Source: Sphingomonas sp. IC-11
GTDB taxonomy: Bacteria > Pseudomonadota > Alphaproteobacteria > Sphingomonadales > Sphingomonadaceae
Length of the DNA: 64,000 nt
Direction of reading: 5' to 3'
Assembly (NCBI RefSeq): GCF_021043365.1
Contig: NZ_JAJNDU010000001.1
Location: forward strand, 768,164-832,163
The notes below the pieces were generated by a model. It worked only from the letters and a program-made list of their open reading frames with translations. It searched no databases and was not told the DNA's origin. Every line of letters begins with the position of its first letter. Within the stretch, counting starts at the first letter, position 1. Position numbers and translations under genes: made by a program. This document shows positions 20,898 to 30,788 of the stretch, in pieces.

Positions 20898-22093
20898 GTG
20901 GACGACACGACCTGGGGCGCGCTTTGCCCGCCTGGTCAATGACGCGCTGGCTGGTCGATCCGGGTGGCGACATTCCCGACAGCACGCGCAGGACTCTGCT
21001 GCGCAGCCTGTACAGCACGCTCCCGATCTTCGCGGGGGGCGTGCTGAACACCATTGCCGTATCCGCTGTCGTGGCAGCGCGCATGCAGACGCCTGCGGCC
21101 TATCTGTGGGTCGCCATGGAAGTGATATTGGCGGCGCTGCGGCTGCCAGCGCTGTACTTCGGGCGCAAGGCAGTGATGGAGGGCCGGCGCGGGCCGACCG
21201 ACTTCTACATTACCCTTGCCGTGATGTGGGCCGCCAGCGTCGGCTACGGCACCTTCATGTGCGTCATAAGCGGCGACTGGGTTGCGGCGGCGCTCGCCTG
21301 TTTGTCGGCTGCCGCGATGGTGGGCGGCATCTGCTTTCGAAACTTCGGGGCGCCGCGCCTGGTGGCGGTGATGATCGCGCTGAGCCTTGGCCCGTGCGCC
21401 GTCGCGGCGGTTCTGTCCGGGCAGCCGATCCTGCTGCTCGTGATGTTCCAGATCCCCTTCTACCTGGTGAGCATGAGTTCGGCAGCGTTTCAGCTGAACC
21501 GGCTGCTTGTCCGCACCATGCGGGCGGAGATGATCAATGATCATCACGCGCGCCACGATCCGCTTACCGGCCTTCTCAACCGCAATGGTTTGTCGCGCTG
21601 GGCCGAGGAGAGCGCGGCGCGGCCCGAGGCGGGGCTGGCGGTGCTGTACCTTGATCTCGATTGGTTCAAGACCATCAACGACACGCTCGGCCACAAGGCA
21701 GGCGACGCGGTTCTGGTGGCGGTCGGCAAACGCCTGCAGGAGATCGGCGGCAACAATGTGCGCGTGGCCCGGATCGGCGGCGATGAATTCGTGCTCGTTG
21801 CGGAGGATATCGACCGCGACGGCGCGGAGCAGCTGAAGGAGCGGATCAGCCAGGCAATAGCGGGCCACGCTTATCTGGTCGCCGGGCAGAATGTGCATGT
21901 CGGTGCAAGCATTGGCGTTGCGCTTTCCGACGATCATGACGGCACGCTTTCGGAACTGCTGGAGGTCGCCGATATGGCGCTTCACCGCGCCAAGATGCGC
22001 AACCGGGCCGCATCGCCAACGCTCGGACGCGGAGACGAAGGCGGGGCGTCGGGCCGTGCCCGGCTGAAGGTGGCGCACGCGCGACCGAACTGA
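20894..22093 (+). CDS. Membrane diguanylate cyclase (GGDEF)
   Basis: This is a 399-residue protein with about six membrane helices (residues ~40-205), followed by a GGDEF domain that should make cyclic di-GMP. The active signature RIGGDEF is intact (GGDEF at 295-299). The domain entry (DPLTGLLNRNG), LDLDWFKTINDTLGHKAGD and the C-terminal ADMALHRAKMRNR are canonical. No RxxD inhibitory site is present five residues before GGDEF, so product inhibition by the usual I-site is not expected. The membrane part is a MASE-like sensor I cannot classify further. The start overlaps a tiny leader frame; ATG 20939 (MTRWLVD) is an alternative. With the EAL protein at 1578-3914 it gives one c-di-GMP synthase and one hydrolase in the window. 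Confidence 0.9.
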   Translation: MSGRHDLGRALPAWSMTRWLVDPGGDIPDSTRRTLLRSLYSTLPIFAGGVLNTIAVSAVVAARMQTPAAYLWVAMEVILAALRLPALYFGRKAVMEGRRGPTDFYITLAVMWAASVGYGTFMCVISGDWVAAALACLSAAAMVGGICFRNFGAPRLVAVMIALSLGPCAVAAVLSGQPILLLVMFQIPFYLVSMSSAAFQLNRLLVRTMRAEMINDHHARHDPLTGLLNRNGLSRWAEESAARPEAGLAVLYLDLDWFKTINDTLGHKAGDAVLVAVGKRLQEIGGNNVRVARIGGDEFVLVAEDIDRDGAEQLKERISQAIAGHAYLVAGQNVHVGASIGVALSDDHDGTLSELLEVADMALHRAKMRNRAASPTLGRGDEGGASGRARLKVAHARPN

Positions 22094-22278
22094 TCCGCAA
22101 AATTCGCGGCGCGGCGAGGGGCGGCCGCGCCGCGGACCTTGCGCCCGCGCCGTTGATGGCCAGTACCAACACGCTGCGCGGCCGGCGTCGTTTGACCCGC
22201 TTGCGCTGCAGCCCGGCGACATAGCAGGCACGCCCCTCCGCAGGATTGCAGGAGGCGATCGTGCCAGTCTCTCCGTAC

Positions 22279-22296
22279 AAGTCCCAAGCGGGACTT
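22279..22296. promoter_or_regulatory. Palindrome upstream of ompW, shared with the receiver/fixLJ locus
   Basis: AAGTCCC-N4-GGGACTT is a perfect dyad 69-86 nt before the ompW start. It is flanked by CGTAC on the left (22274-22278) and on the right (22299-22303). The left part, CCGTACAAGTCCCAA, recurs with one change upstream of the receiver gene at 30784-30798. The size of the dyad fits a NarL/FixJ-type regulator. Its binding protein is inferred, not shown. Confidence 0.5.
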
Positions 22297-22364
22297 TGCG
22301 TACAGCGGCCGTTACGATCCCGCTCTAGCCGCCAACTCGCCAAGCAGAACACAAGGAGTTGGCC

Positions 22365-23018
22365 ATGAAATTCGTTATCGGCGCTAGCCTTCTTGCACTC
22401 GCGATCGCTTCACCCGCCCAGGCGCAGGTGGAAGCGGGCGACGTGCTGGTCCGGGCTCGTGCCATTGTCGTCTCGCCCACCGAAAAGGCCGGGCCGGTCA
22501 AACCGGGGTTCCCCACCGGTTCGGTCAGCGTTTCCGACAGCGTCGCCCCGGAGATCGACTTCACCTACATGTGGACGGACCATATCGGCACCGAGCTGAT
22601 CCTGGGGACGACCAAGCACGACATCGGCGGGCGCGGCGCGCTGTCGCCACTAGGTAACTTGGCGAGCACCTGGGTGCTGCCGCCGACCCTGACGCTGCAA
22701 TATCACTTTGCGCCAAAGGCCAAGGTTCGGCCGTATGTGGGCGCCGGCGTGAACTACACGATCTTCTACTCCGCCGACGCCAGCCGCTCGCTGGAGAGCG
22801 CGATTGGCAAGACGAATGTGAAGCTGAAGGACAGTTTCGGATATGCGCTGCAGGCAGGCGTGGACGTCGATTTGACCAAGCGCGTGTTTCTGAACCTGGA
22901 CGTCAAATACATCGACATCGACACGGCAGCGCGGCTGACCACTGGCGGCGCGGTCAATCGCGTGAGCGTCAGCGTGGATCCCATCGTTCCCTCGATCGGA
23001 CTGGGCATGCGGTTCTGA
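22365..23018 (+). CDS. ompW: OmpW-family outer membrane protein
   Basis: This is a 217-residue outer membrane beta-barrel of the OmpW family. A signal peptide (MKFVIGASLLALAIASPAQA) is followed by GDVLVRARAIVVSP, the first strand motif of OmpW. Later strands include LPPTLTLQYHF, VRPYVGAGVNYTIF, FGYALQAGVDVDL and LNLDVKYIDIDT, and the chain ends in the expected C-terminal aromatic (GLGMRF). OmpW forms a small hydrophobic channel and in several bacteria is induced by low oxygen. ATG 22365 has AAGGAG six bases upstream. Its position beside hemN and cyd genes, and the palindrome in its upstream region, fit oxygen-linked expression. Confidence 0.92.
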   Translation: MKFVIGASLLALAIASPAQAQVEAGDVLVRARAIVVSPTEKAGPVKPGFPTGSVSVSDSVAPEIDFTYMWTDHIGTELILGTTKHDIGGRGALSPLGNLASTWVLPPTLTLQYHFAPKAKVRPYVGAGVNYTIFYSADASRSLESAIGKTNVKLKDSFGYALQAGVDVDLTKRVFLNLDVKYIDIDTAARLTTGGAVNRVSVSVDPIVPSIGLGMRF

Positions 23019-23077
23019 ACGGAATGGGGGGGCAGGCGTCGCCCCCTTCCACGTTCGTTTGGGAAGTTGAACGGCAA

Positions 23078-23110
23078 GTAGCCGATGGCGGGAACTCCGC
23101 CATCGGCTAC
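23078..23110. terminator. Bidirectional terminator between ompW and hemN
   Basis: A perfect 14-bp stem (GTAGCCGATGGCGG / CCGCCATCGGCTAC) with a 5-nt loop lies between the convergent ends of ompW and hemN. It could end transcription from both sides; neither flank has a long T-run. Confidence 0.7.
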
Positions 23111-23153
23111 AATGTATTTGGGAAGGAGACCCGGCTGATCGGGTCGTGCGGCG

Positions 23154-24503
23154 CTAGACCGCTTTGCTGGTCCGACGTGCCTGGGCCCGCAAACGCCGGT
23201 CGAAGGCGGCTGCGGCCAGCCGCGCATAGGGGCGGCCGATCGATGTGATGCGGATGCGCCATTCGCTGCGTTCCAGAACGCCGGCTCCTGCAAGACCGTC
23301 GATGATCGGGAGCGCGCCTGACAATTGTGCGGTGCTGGCGCCGCGGCGCATTGCGACCTCCTCCAAATCCACCGCGCCGTGGCACAGGATCCGCTCGATG
23401 ATCTCGGCGCGCAAGCGGTCGTCCGCGGAGCGTCGGCAGCCCCGAACGCCCGAGAGCGTATCGTTCAACGCGCGCATCCGCCATCCGCCGACATGCTTCT
23501 CGTTCTGGACCAGCAAGCCCGGAAATTGGCTGATCGATGATGCGCCGAGGCCGATCACCACATCCGCCTGATCATCGGTGAACCCCTGGAAGTTGCGACG
23601 CAGGCGACCGGTACGTGCGGCGATGGCGAGCGAGTCCTGCGGCCGGGCGAAGTGATCGAAGCCGACGGCGGCAAAGCCTGCCTCCAACAGCAGATCGTGT
23701 GCGAGCGCCGATTGCCAGAAGCGCGCCTTGGCATCGGGCAGGGTGGAGGCGTCGATCATCCGCTGACGCGGCAACATGGACGGCAAATGAGCATAACCGA
23801 ACATCGCCACGCGATCCGGCTCGAGCTGCCGAGCCTTGGCGATCGTCTCGACGATGTCGCCCAGTTCCTGCGTCGGCAGCCCGTACATAAGGTCCAGGTT
23901 GATGCGCTCAATACCGTGACGGCGCAGCGCCGAAACGCCCTCCGCGACCTGGCGGAACGGCTGTATCCGATTGATCCGAGCCTGGATGCCGAGATTGAAC
24001 GTCTGCGCGCCCAGGCTGACGCGGGTGATCCCCGCTTCGGCTAGGGCCGCGGCGTGATCGTCCGAGAGCAACCGCGGATCGAGCTCCGCCGCCCATTCGG
24101 CATCCTCGTCCACAAGGAAGCAGGACCGGATCGTCTCTGCCACCGATGCGAGCTGCGCAGGGGACAAGGCATTGGGGCTGCCCCCGCCAAAATGCACGCG
24201 GCTGATGCGGCCCTGGTACAAGGCGCCGACGGTGCGCATTTCCCGCGCCAGTGCCGCGACATAGGCAGCAAGCCGCTCGGGACGGCCGGTCGCGCCGGTG
24301 TTGCAGCCACAATACCAGCAGATCTCCTGGCAATAAGGCACGTGAACGTAGAGCGAGGCACTGGTTCCCGCCTCCAGTCCGCGTAGGGCGGCCGCCTGGT
24401 CCGCTGCGCCGACCGCGGGAGAGAATTCCAGCGCGGTCGGGTAGCTGGTGTATCGCGGCGCAGGACGCGCTGCGAGTTCAGGGAGGTAGAGATGCTCGCT
24501 CAC
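23154..24503 (-). CDS. hemN: Oxygen-independent coproporphyrinogen III dehydrogenase
   Basis: This 449-residue radical SAM enzyme oxidatively decarboxylates coproporphyrinogen III to protoporphyrinogen IX without oxygen. The HemN-specific cluster motif CxxxCxxCxC is complete at C58, C62, C65 and C67 (CQEICWYCGC). RVHFGGGSPN and SLGAQTFN further identify the family, and the C-terminal trip-wire-like domain is present. The GTG start at 24503 overlaps the cydX stop as GTGA, so hemN is translated as part of the cyd operon. This links haem supply directly to the haem-rich bd oxidase when oxygen is low. Confidence 0.95.
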   Translation of the reverse strand: MSEHLYLPELAARPAPRYTSYPTALEFSPAVGAADQAAALRGLEAGTSASLYVHVPYCQEICWYCGCNTGATGRPERLAAYVAALAREMRTVGALYQGRISRVHFGGGSPNALSPAQLASVAETIRSCFLVDEDAEWAAELDPRLLSDDHAAALAEAGITRVSLGAQTFNLGIQARINRIQPFRQVAEGVSALRRHGIERINLDLMYGLPTQELGDIVETIAKARQLEPDRVAMFGYAHLPSMLPRQRMIDASTLPDAKARFWQSALAHDLLLEAGFAAVGFDHFARPQDSLAIAARTGRLRRNFQGFTDDQADVVIGLGASSISQFPGLLVQNEKHVGGWRMRALNDTLSGVRGCRRSADDRLRAEIIERILCHGAVDLEEVAMRRGASTAQLSGALPIIDGLAGAGVLERSEWRIRITSIGRPYARLAAAAFDRRLRAQARRTSKAV

Positions 24504-24628
24504 GGGCGCCCGTGCGCCTCCGGTGCCTTTTCGACCTCATCGGCGAGATCGAATTCGTGCCACATGCCGTTCAAGACGCCGAACGCCACCGCCAGCCCAA
24601 GGCCGAGAACCCAAGTGAAATACCACAT
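24500..24628 (-). CDS. cydX: Cytochrome bd oxidase small subunit CydX
   Basis: This 42-residue one-helix protein starts MWYFTWVLGLGLAVAFGVLN and continues with GMWHEFDL, the characteristic CydX pattern (MWYF start, Glu/Asp after the helix). CydX stabilises the haem sites of cytochrome bd oxidase. The gene begins 12 nt after the cydB stop, and its TGA overlaps the GTG of hemN. It is shorter than most gene-calling thresholds and easily missed. Confidence 0.93.
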   Translation of the reverse strand: MWYFTWVLGLGLAVAFGVLNGMWHEFDLADEVEKAPEAHGRP

Positions 24629-24640
24629 GACGGCAATTCC

Positions 24641-25786
24641 TTAGTAAAAGTCAGGATGAGTGGTCGCCTGGGCAGTGGTGACCCGGCCCCAGAGCACGCG
24701 GTACACCCAGGCGGTGTAAGCGAGCACGATCGGCAGGAAGACGATCGTCACGAACAGCATGATCTGCAGCGTGCGGTGGCTGGAGGACGCGTTCCACAGC
24801 GTGAGGCTGGAATGCGGATCGATGCTGGACGGCAGGATGAACGGGAACATCGACAAGCCAACGGTGGCGATGATGCCGGCCGCAGCCAGCGAAGAGCCGG
24901 CAAAGGCCGCCCATTCCTTGCGGGTCGCGATGCCGACCAACGCCAGCACCGGGCCGGCAAAGCCGAGCAGCGGGGCGATCATCATCCAGTGGTGACGATC
25001 ATAATTGTCGAGCCAGGCGCCGGGCGCTGCCTCCGTGACCGTACGCAGCGGGTTGGAAGCGCCGAGCGGGTCAGCGGCGCCGACGATTCGGAAGCCATAA
25101 TCGCCCCAGGCCATGAAGGCTCCGCCGATTGCGAAGAGCAGGATCGACGCGACCGCGGCCATGGCGCCGAAGCGCCGGGCGCGATCACGGACCTGGCCAT
25201 GTTCAGCTTTGATCGCGAGCCATGCGCTGCCGTGCAGGACGAGCATGGCGACCGACAGCAGACCGGCAACCAGCGTGAATGGCGTGAACAGGTCGAGCAG
25301 GCCGCCCTCGAAGAAGGAGCGAAGGTCGCTGTCGAGGCGGAAGGGCGCGCCCGACAGGACGTTGCCGACCGCCACGCCGAAGACCAGCGCGGGCACGATG
25401 CCGCCGACAAAGAGCGCCCAGTCCCAACGGGTTCGCCAGGCGGGGTCCGGCCGCTTGGAACGATATTTGAACCCGACCGGACGCAGGATCAGCGCCGCCA
25501 GCACGAGGAACATGGCTAGATAGAAGCCCGAGAAGCTGACGGCATAGACGAAGGGCCAGGCGGCAAAGATGGCGCCGCCGCCGAGGATGAACCACACCTG
25601 GTTGCCTTCCCAGGTTGGCCCGACCGAGTTGATCACCATGCGGCGTTCGGCATCGGTCCTGGCGACGAACGGCAGCAGCGCGGCCGTGCCCAGGTCAAAG
25701 CCGTCGGTAAGTGCGAAGCCGATCAGGAGTACGCCCAGCAGCGCCCACCAGATCACGCGCATCACTTCATAATCGAAGAATTCCAT
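24641..25786 (-). CDS. cydB: Cytochrome bd ubiquinol oxidase subunit II
   Basis: This 381-residue polytopic membrane protein is the second core subunit of cytochrome bd oxidase. The family sequences [41 protein letters not shown] and [10 protein letters not shown] are all present, with eight to nine helices. It begins 13 nt after the cydA stop. The enzyme oxidises ubiquinol and reduces oxygen to water with high affinity, allowing respiration in microaerobic conditions. Confidence 0.96.
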   Translation of the reverse strand: MEFFDYEVMRVIWWALLGVLLIGFALTDGFDLGTAALLPFVARTDAERRMVINSVGPTWEGNQVWFILGGGAIFAAWPFVYAVSFSGFYLAMFLVLAALILRPVGFKYRSKRPDPAWRTRWDWALFVGGIVPALVFGVAVGNVLSGAPFRLDSDLRSFFEGGLLDLFTPFTLVAGLLSVAMLVLHGSAWLAIKAEHGQVRDRARRFGAMAAVASILLFAIGGAFMAWGDYGFRIVGAADPLGASNPLRTVTEAAPGAWLDNYDRHHWMMIAPLLGFAGPVLALVGIATRKEWAAFAGSSLAAAGIIATVGLSMFPFILPSSIDPHSSLTLWNASSSHRTLQIMLFVTIVFLPIVLAYTAWVYRVLWGRVTTAQATTHPDFY

Positions 25787-25799
25787 GTTCGTGCCTCCT

Positions 25800-27368
25800 T
25801 CAGGCGGCCAGCGGCAGGGCGGCGATGCGCCCGGGCTCGGGGGTGGGCTCCTGATGTTCGACGGGGCCGTGCTTGATGGCGGCCAGGATCAGGCGGATCT
25901 CGATCACGGCGAGTGTGCCGTAGAGCGCGGTGAAGCCGATGATCGTGGTCCAAAGGGCAGAGCGGCTGAGCGACGATGCCGCCAGGAAGGTCGGCAGTAC
26001 GCCCTCGATCGCCCAGGGCTGACGCCCCATTTCCGCGACCACCCAGCCGAGTTCAATGGCGACCCACGGCAGCGGGATGGCTGCGACGCAGAGGCGCAGG
26101 AACCACTTGGTCGTCAGATGCTTGCGGCGGCTGGCGACCACGAAGGCAGTGGCGAACAGCGCGATCATGAGAAAGCCGATCATGGCCATCAGGCGGAAGC
26201 TCCAGAACATCAGCGGGACGCTGGGCACCGTGTCCCAGGCGGCTGCCTCGATCTGTTGCGGGGTAGCGGCGCGCGGATCGGCCAGGTGGCGCTTCAGCAG
26301 CAGCGCGTAGCCAAGGTCGCGCTTGTGCGCTTCGAACTGGGTACGAGCAGCGACGTTGGATGGATCGGCCTTCAGCGTTTCCACGGCATCATAAGCCTTG
26401 ATGCCCAAAGCGATCCGCTCCTGCGCCTTCAGCACCAGCTCCGACATGCCAGTGACTTCCTTGTCGAGGCTGCGGGTGGCGATGAGACCCAATACCCATG
26501 GCACCTCGACCGAATAGCGAGTGGTGCGGGCGGCAGTGTCAGGCATGCCGAGCAGCGTCAGGCCAGCAGGGCTTTCCTGCGTGTGCCAGGCCGCCTCGAT
26601 CGCCGCCAGCTTCATCTTCTGGTTGTCGGTGAGCGCGTAGCCGCTCTCGTCACCCAGCACGACGACGGACAGCGAGGAAGCGAGGCCGAAAGCCGCGGCG
26701 ACCACCATCGAGCGACGGGCGAATTCGATCCAGCGGCCCTTCAGCAGATAAAAAGCGGAGACGCCAAGCACCACGACAGAGGCGGCAACATAGCCGGCGC
26801 TGACGGTGTGGACGAACTTCGCCTGAGCCACAGGGTTGAACAGCACGGCGCCGAAGTCCGACACTTCCATGCGCATGGTTTCGGGGTTGAACGTCGCGCC
26901 GACGGGATTTTGCATCCAACCGTTGGCGATAAGGATCCACAGCGCAGACAGGTTGGTTCCCAGCGCGACCAGGAAGGTGACGAAGAGGTGCCCGAGCTTC
27001 GACAGGCGGTCCCAGCCGAAGAACATCAGGCCGACAAACGTCGCTTCGAGGAAGAAGGCCATGAGCCCTTCGATCGCCAGCGGCGCGCCGAAAATGTCGC
27101 CGGCATAATGCGAGAAATAGGACCAGTTGGTGCCGAACTGGAACTCCATGGTCAGCCCGGTGGCGACCCCCAGCACGAAATTGATCCCAAAGATCTTGCC
27201 CCAGAATCGCGTCACCTGGCGCCAGATCTCGCGCCCGGTCATCACATAGACGGACTCCATGATGACCAGCATGAAGCTGAGCCCCAGCGTGAGGGGCACG
27301 AACAGGAAATGGTACAATGCGGTCAGTGCGAACTGCAGCCGCGATAAGTCTACGACGCCGGCGTCCAT
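25800..27368 (-). CDS. cydA: Cytochrome bd ubiquinol oxidase subunit I
   Basis: This 522-residue subunit carries haems b558, b595 and d. The N-terminal haem ligand is His20 in [18 protein letters not shown]. The quinol-binding Q-loop region has [18 protein letters not shown] and [35 protein letters not shown] near the C-terminus is the conserved block of helix 8-9. ATG 27368 gives the usual start; the frame is open nine codons further. The overall length corresponds to the E. coli-type enzyme. It heads the minus-strand operon cydA-cydB-cydX-hemN and is divergent from cydDC across about 130 bp. Confidence 0.96.
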   Translation of the reverse strand: MDAGVVDLSRLQFALTALYHFLFVPLTLGLSFMLVIMESVYVMTGREIWRQVTRFWGKIFGINFVLGVATGLTMEFQFGTNWSYFSHYAGDIFGAPLAIEGLMAFFLEATFVGLMFFGWDRLSKLGHLFVTFLVALGTNLSALWILIANGWMQNPVGATFNPETMRMEVSDFGAVLFNPVAQAKFVHTVSAGYVAASVVVLGVSAFYLLKGRWIEFARRSMVVAAAFGLASSLSVVVLGDESGYALTDNQKMKLAAIEAAWHTQESPAGLTLLGMPDTAARTTRYSVEVPWVLGLIATRSLDKEVTGMSELVLKAQERIALGIKAYDAVETLKADPSNVAARTQFEAHKRDLGYALLLKRHLADPRAATPQQIEAAAWDTVPSVPLMFWSFRLMAMIGFLMIALFATAFVVASRRKHLTTKWFLRLCVAAIPLPWVAIELGWVVAEMGRQPWAIEGVLPTFLAASSLSRSALWTTIIGFTALYGTLAVIEIRLILAAIKHGPVEHQEPTPEPGRIAALPLAA

Positions 27369-27498
27369 GCCCGGTTTCTCCCTGATGCCGGTCACGCCGG
27401 CTCGTTCTGGCGGCGCTCGTTAGGAGCGCGCGAACCGCGGCGGCATTGTGGACATCCCGTATTCGGTTGCGGTGCAGCAATCGGTAGCGGCGCCCGGC

Positions 27499-29160
27499 AT
27501 GGCTGTTCTTGCAATAGATCGAAGCGCCGCTGCTGAGCGTCGCGCCTATCTGAAAGAGGTAGTGGGCGACGGCGGGCGCGTGCGGCTGTCCACCAGCCTG
27601 CTTCTGCTGGATAGCGTCGCCGCAATCGGGTTTGCCGCGGGGCTCGCGGGGGCAGCTAGTGCTCTGGTCGCAGGGTCGGCGATCTGGGGCTGGGTGACGC
27701 TGACGGGCCTGTCCGGCCTGGCGCGCGGCCTCTGCGTGTGGGGCAGCGCACGGGTCGGTGCGCGGGGTGCCAGAGCGGCGAAGAGCCAGCTGCGTGAACG
27801 GATCGTAACGGCTGCGCTCCATCGCGCGCCGGGTGCCATGCGCACCAGCGGCGAATTGCTGCAGGCGGCTGTCGACGAAGTGGAAGCCATCGACGGCCAT
27901 GTCGCGCGGTTCCTACCCGCGCGGCAGGCGGCCGGGCTTTCGCCGATGATCGTGATGGCTGCCATTGCCGTCGCGAGCCCTGTGTCAGCTGCGATCCTGT
28001 TCGCAACGCTTGTTCCGTTCATCCTTGCACTGATCTTGGCTGGCGGCGCCGCAGCTGATCAGTCGCGGCGGCAGTTCGCGGCGCTCGCCCGCCTTTCCGG
28101 ATTGTTTGCCGATCGGCTACGGGCGCTGCCGGTTGTGCTCGCATTCGAGGCGTCCGAGCGGGAGGCGGAGCGGCTCGGCATCGCTGCGCAGGACGTCGCC
28201 AGTCGCACGATGCGGGTGCTTCGGGTCGCGTTTCTGTCGTCTGGAGCGCTCGAGTTTTTCTCCGCCCTCTCCGTCGCATTAGTGGCGGTTTACTGCGGCT
28301 TCAATCTGCTCGGCCTGCTACCCTTTCCGGTGCCCGAGACACTCGACCTCGCCAGCGCCTTTTTCGTACTGGCCCTTGCGCCCGAGTTCTATGCGCCGCT
28401 CCGCCGGCTAGCTGCTGCTTACCATGACAAGCAGGCGGCCGAGACAGCGGTCGACCGGCTTTCGGCGGTTGAGCGCGAAGCCACTTCCGCCTCTGCCCTG
28501 CCCGTCGCCGGCGAAGCACCGGGGCTGAGCTTCGAGAGTGTTTCGATCCGTTACGATGACACCGACGCTGCGGCGGTTGCGAACGTGACGTTCGCCGTTC
28601 GGCCGGGCGAGATCGTCGCATTGTGGGGACCGTCGGGCAGCGGCAAGACAAGCCTGTTGCGGGTGCTGCTGGGCCTTGCGCCGCTGGCCGCAGGGGCGGT
28701 GCGTGTCAACGGCGAGTTGCTGCCCCCGTGCGGAAGCATCGCCGCCGGCGCATCCTGGCTGGGGCAGGGGACGTTGCTGCTGCCGAAGACGATAGCGCAG
28801 AACATCGGCCTTGCCGACCCGCACGCCAGCCGCGCCCGGATCGAGGAAGCGGCGCGGCAAGCCGGACTGATCCCTATGATTAAGGGGCGGCCCGATGGGT
28901 TGGACACGCTGCTCGATGCACGCGGCAGTGGCCTGTCGGGTGGCGAGCGGCGGCGCATCGGCCTTGCCCGGGCAATCCTTAAGCCTGCGCCGCTGCTGTT
29001 GCTGGATGAGCCCACCGCGCACCTCGATGCGGCTGCTGAGCACGCAATGATCGAGACGATCGCCAGCGTCGCGAAGGGGCGAACCATATTGATGGCTACC
29101 CACAGCGAAGCGCTGGCGGCCATTGCAGATCGGATCATCCCTTTGGAGCGACTGGCATGA
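27499..29160 (+). CDS. cydD: Thiol exporter ABC subunit CydD
   Basis: This is the first half of the heterodimeric ABC exporter CydDC, which moves glutathione and cysteine to the periplasm and is needed to assemble cytochrome bd. It is about 553 residues from ATG 27499; a GTG at 27448 in the same frame is an alternative. There are six membrane helices up to ~300, then an ABC domain with Walker A GPSGSGKTS, signature LSGGERRRIGLARA, Walker B LLLLDEPTAHLD and the switch His in ATHSEA. The stop overlaps cydC by ATGA. It is divergent from cydA. Confidence 0.93.
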   Translation: MAVLAIDRSAAAERRAYLKEVVGDGGRVRLSTSLLLLDSVAAIGFAAGLAGAASALVAGSAIWGWVTLTGLSGLARGLCVWGSARVGARGARAAKSQLRERIVTAALHRAPGAMRTSGELLQAAVDEVEAIDGHVARFLPARQAAGLSPMIVMAAIAVASPVSAAILFATLVPFILALILAGGAAADQSRRQFAALARLSGLFADRLRALPVVLAFEASEREAERLGIAAQDVASRTMRVLRVAFLSSGALEFFSALSVALVAVYCGFNLLGLLPFPVPETLDLASAFFVLALAPEFYAPLRRLAAAYHDKQAAETAVDRLSAVEREATSASALPVAGEAPGLSFESVSIRYDDTDAAAVANVTFAVRPGEIVALWGPSGSGKTSLLRVLLGLAPLAAGAVRVNGELLPPCGSIAAGASWLGQGTLLLPKTIAQNIGLADPHASRARIEEAARQAGLIPMIKGRPDGLDTLLDARGSGLSGGERRRIGLARAILKPAPLLLLDEPTAHLDAAAEHAMIETIASVAKGRTILMATHSEALAAIADRIIPLERLA

Positions 29161-30740
29161 CTGAGCTTGCTGCCCTGATCGCCGGCGAATCTGCGCGCGA
29201 GCGTCGTTCCCTCGTGCGTGCGGCGATACTCGCATCGCTGGTCGCCGCGGCTTCGGTCGCCCTGCTGGGCCTCTCCGGCTGGTTCATCACCGCAGCGGCG
29301 CTGGCGGGCGCCGCTGGAACCGCAGCCGCGATGGCGTTCAACTACATGTTGCCCAGCGCCACGATCCGCTTGCTGGCGATCATGCGGACCGGCGCACGTT
29401 ACGGCGAGGCACTGGCGAGCCACGCGGCGGCACTTGGCGCTGTGGCCGGCGTTCGGCCGGCGATTTACCGCGGGATCGCTGCACTGCCGATCCGGCAGGC
29501 GTTGGCGGTGACCGGTGGCGAAGCAACTGCGCGCGCGGTGAACGATCTCACCGCGATAGAACATGACCTCGTGCGCCGCAGTGCCGGGCCAGCCGCAGTA
29601 TCCGCCTTGCTGTCGGGCGCCGCATTGGCAGCGATCGGCGGCATCATGCCCGGTGTGCTGATCGTCGCGATTGCGGCGGGCGTGCTGCTGATCATGCGCC
29701 GGCTGGTCCGACCGCTGGTTGAGCACGCCGCAGCAGCGCAGGCGCACAATGGCGATTTGAAAGACCGCATGGGTCATCTGCTGGAATCCGCGCCGGAACT
29801 GCGCTGCTTCGGGCTCGAGCAGCAGGCCGGCGAGGAGATCCGCCGGGTGGCAGATGCGCTGAGCGAAGCGCAGCTTGCCTGCGCTGACGTCCATGCGCGC
29901 GTGTCGCTGCTACACGTCGTGGCAATCGGCAGTAGCGCTGCAGTCGTGTTCGTTCTGACCGCAGGTGCGGGGGCGCCGATCGCGGCAATGGCGGCGCTGG
30001 CCGCAGCGATGACGATCGATGGGCTGGCACCACTGATCCGGAGGATCGCTGCCCGCCCCGAAGTGAGATCCGCCGAGACTCGGCTGAACGATCTGCTCGG
30101 AAATGAGGAGGGTGCAGGATCGATGCGGCTTGCCTCTCCCGCGCTGGCATTCGAGACCGGTGTTCCCCTGTCCTCAGTTGGCAGGATGGCGATTACTGGA
30201 GCGTCCGGCTCCGGCAAGACGACCTTGATCGAGACGCTGGTGGGGCTGCGGCCGGCAAAGGCTGGAACCGCATGGATCGACGGGGTGGACATCGCATATG
30301 TCGCGCCAGAGACGCTGCGCAGCGCGTTCGCCTGGCTTCCGCAGGATGCGGCGCTGATTTCGGGCACTGTTCGCGACAACCTGCTGATCGCCGACTCGCG
30401 CGCCAGCGAAGACGCGCTGTGGGCTGTGCTGGCGGATGCGGCCATCGAGGCACGGGTCCGCGCGCTGCCCCGTGGCCTGGACACCTGGATCGGCGAGAAT
30501 GGCGAGCGTCTGTCCGGGGGGGAGCGTCGGCGAATCGCGCTGGCGCGTGCGTATCTGCGTCCCGCGCCCTGGCTGTTGCTGGACGAGCCGACCGAGAGCC
30601 TTGATGCCGCTACAGAGGCAGAAGTGATCGACCGGCTGGAGCGCCGGCTGCAGCGGACGGGGCAGGGCTTGTTGCTGGCCAGCCATCGTCCGCTGCCGCA
30701 CCGGCTATGCGCCCAGAGCCGGTCGGTGGAGCCCGCCTGA
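29157..30740 (+). CDS. cydC: Thiol exporter ABC subunit CydC
   Basis: This is the 527-residue partner of CydD. Its membrane domain starts with SLVRAAILASLVAAASVALLGLSGWFITAAA, the CydC-type first helices, here split as LLGLSGWFITAAALAG. The ABC domain has Walker A GASGSGKTT, signature LSGGERRRIALARA, Walker B LLLDEPTESLD and the switch His in ASHRP. The segment before Walker A is short compared with E. coli CydC. Its ATG overlaps the cydD stop, so the two are translated together in a fixed ratio. Confidence 0.93.
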   Translation: MTELAALIAGESARERRSLVRAAILASLVAAASVALLGLSGWFITAAALAGAAGTAAAMAFNYMLPSATIRLLAIMRTGARYGEALASHAAALGAVAGVRPAIYRGIAALPIRQALAVTGGEATARAVNDLTAIEHDLVRRSAGPAAVSALLSGAALAAIGGIMPGVLIVAIAAGVLLIMRRLVRPLVEHAAAAQAHNGDLKDRMGHLLESAPELRCFGLEQQAGEEIRRVADALSEAQLACADVHARVSLLHVVAIGSSAAVVFVLTAGAGAPIAAMAALAAAMTIDGLAPLIRRIAARPEVRSAETRLNDLLGNEEGAGSMRLASPALAFETGVPLSSVGRMAITGASGSGKTTLIETLVGLRPAKAGTAWIDGVDIAYVAPETLRSAFAWLPQDAALISGTVRDNLLIADSRASEDALWAVLADAAIEARVRALPRGLDTWIGENGERLSGGERRRIALARAYLRPAPWLLLDEPTESLDAATEAEVIDRLERRLQRTGQGLLLASHRPLPHRLCAQSRSVEPA

Positions 30741-30788
30741 TTACGGCGCTTCAGCAGGCCGGAGACGTAAGGCCATGTTTATCCGTAG

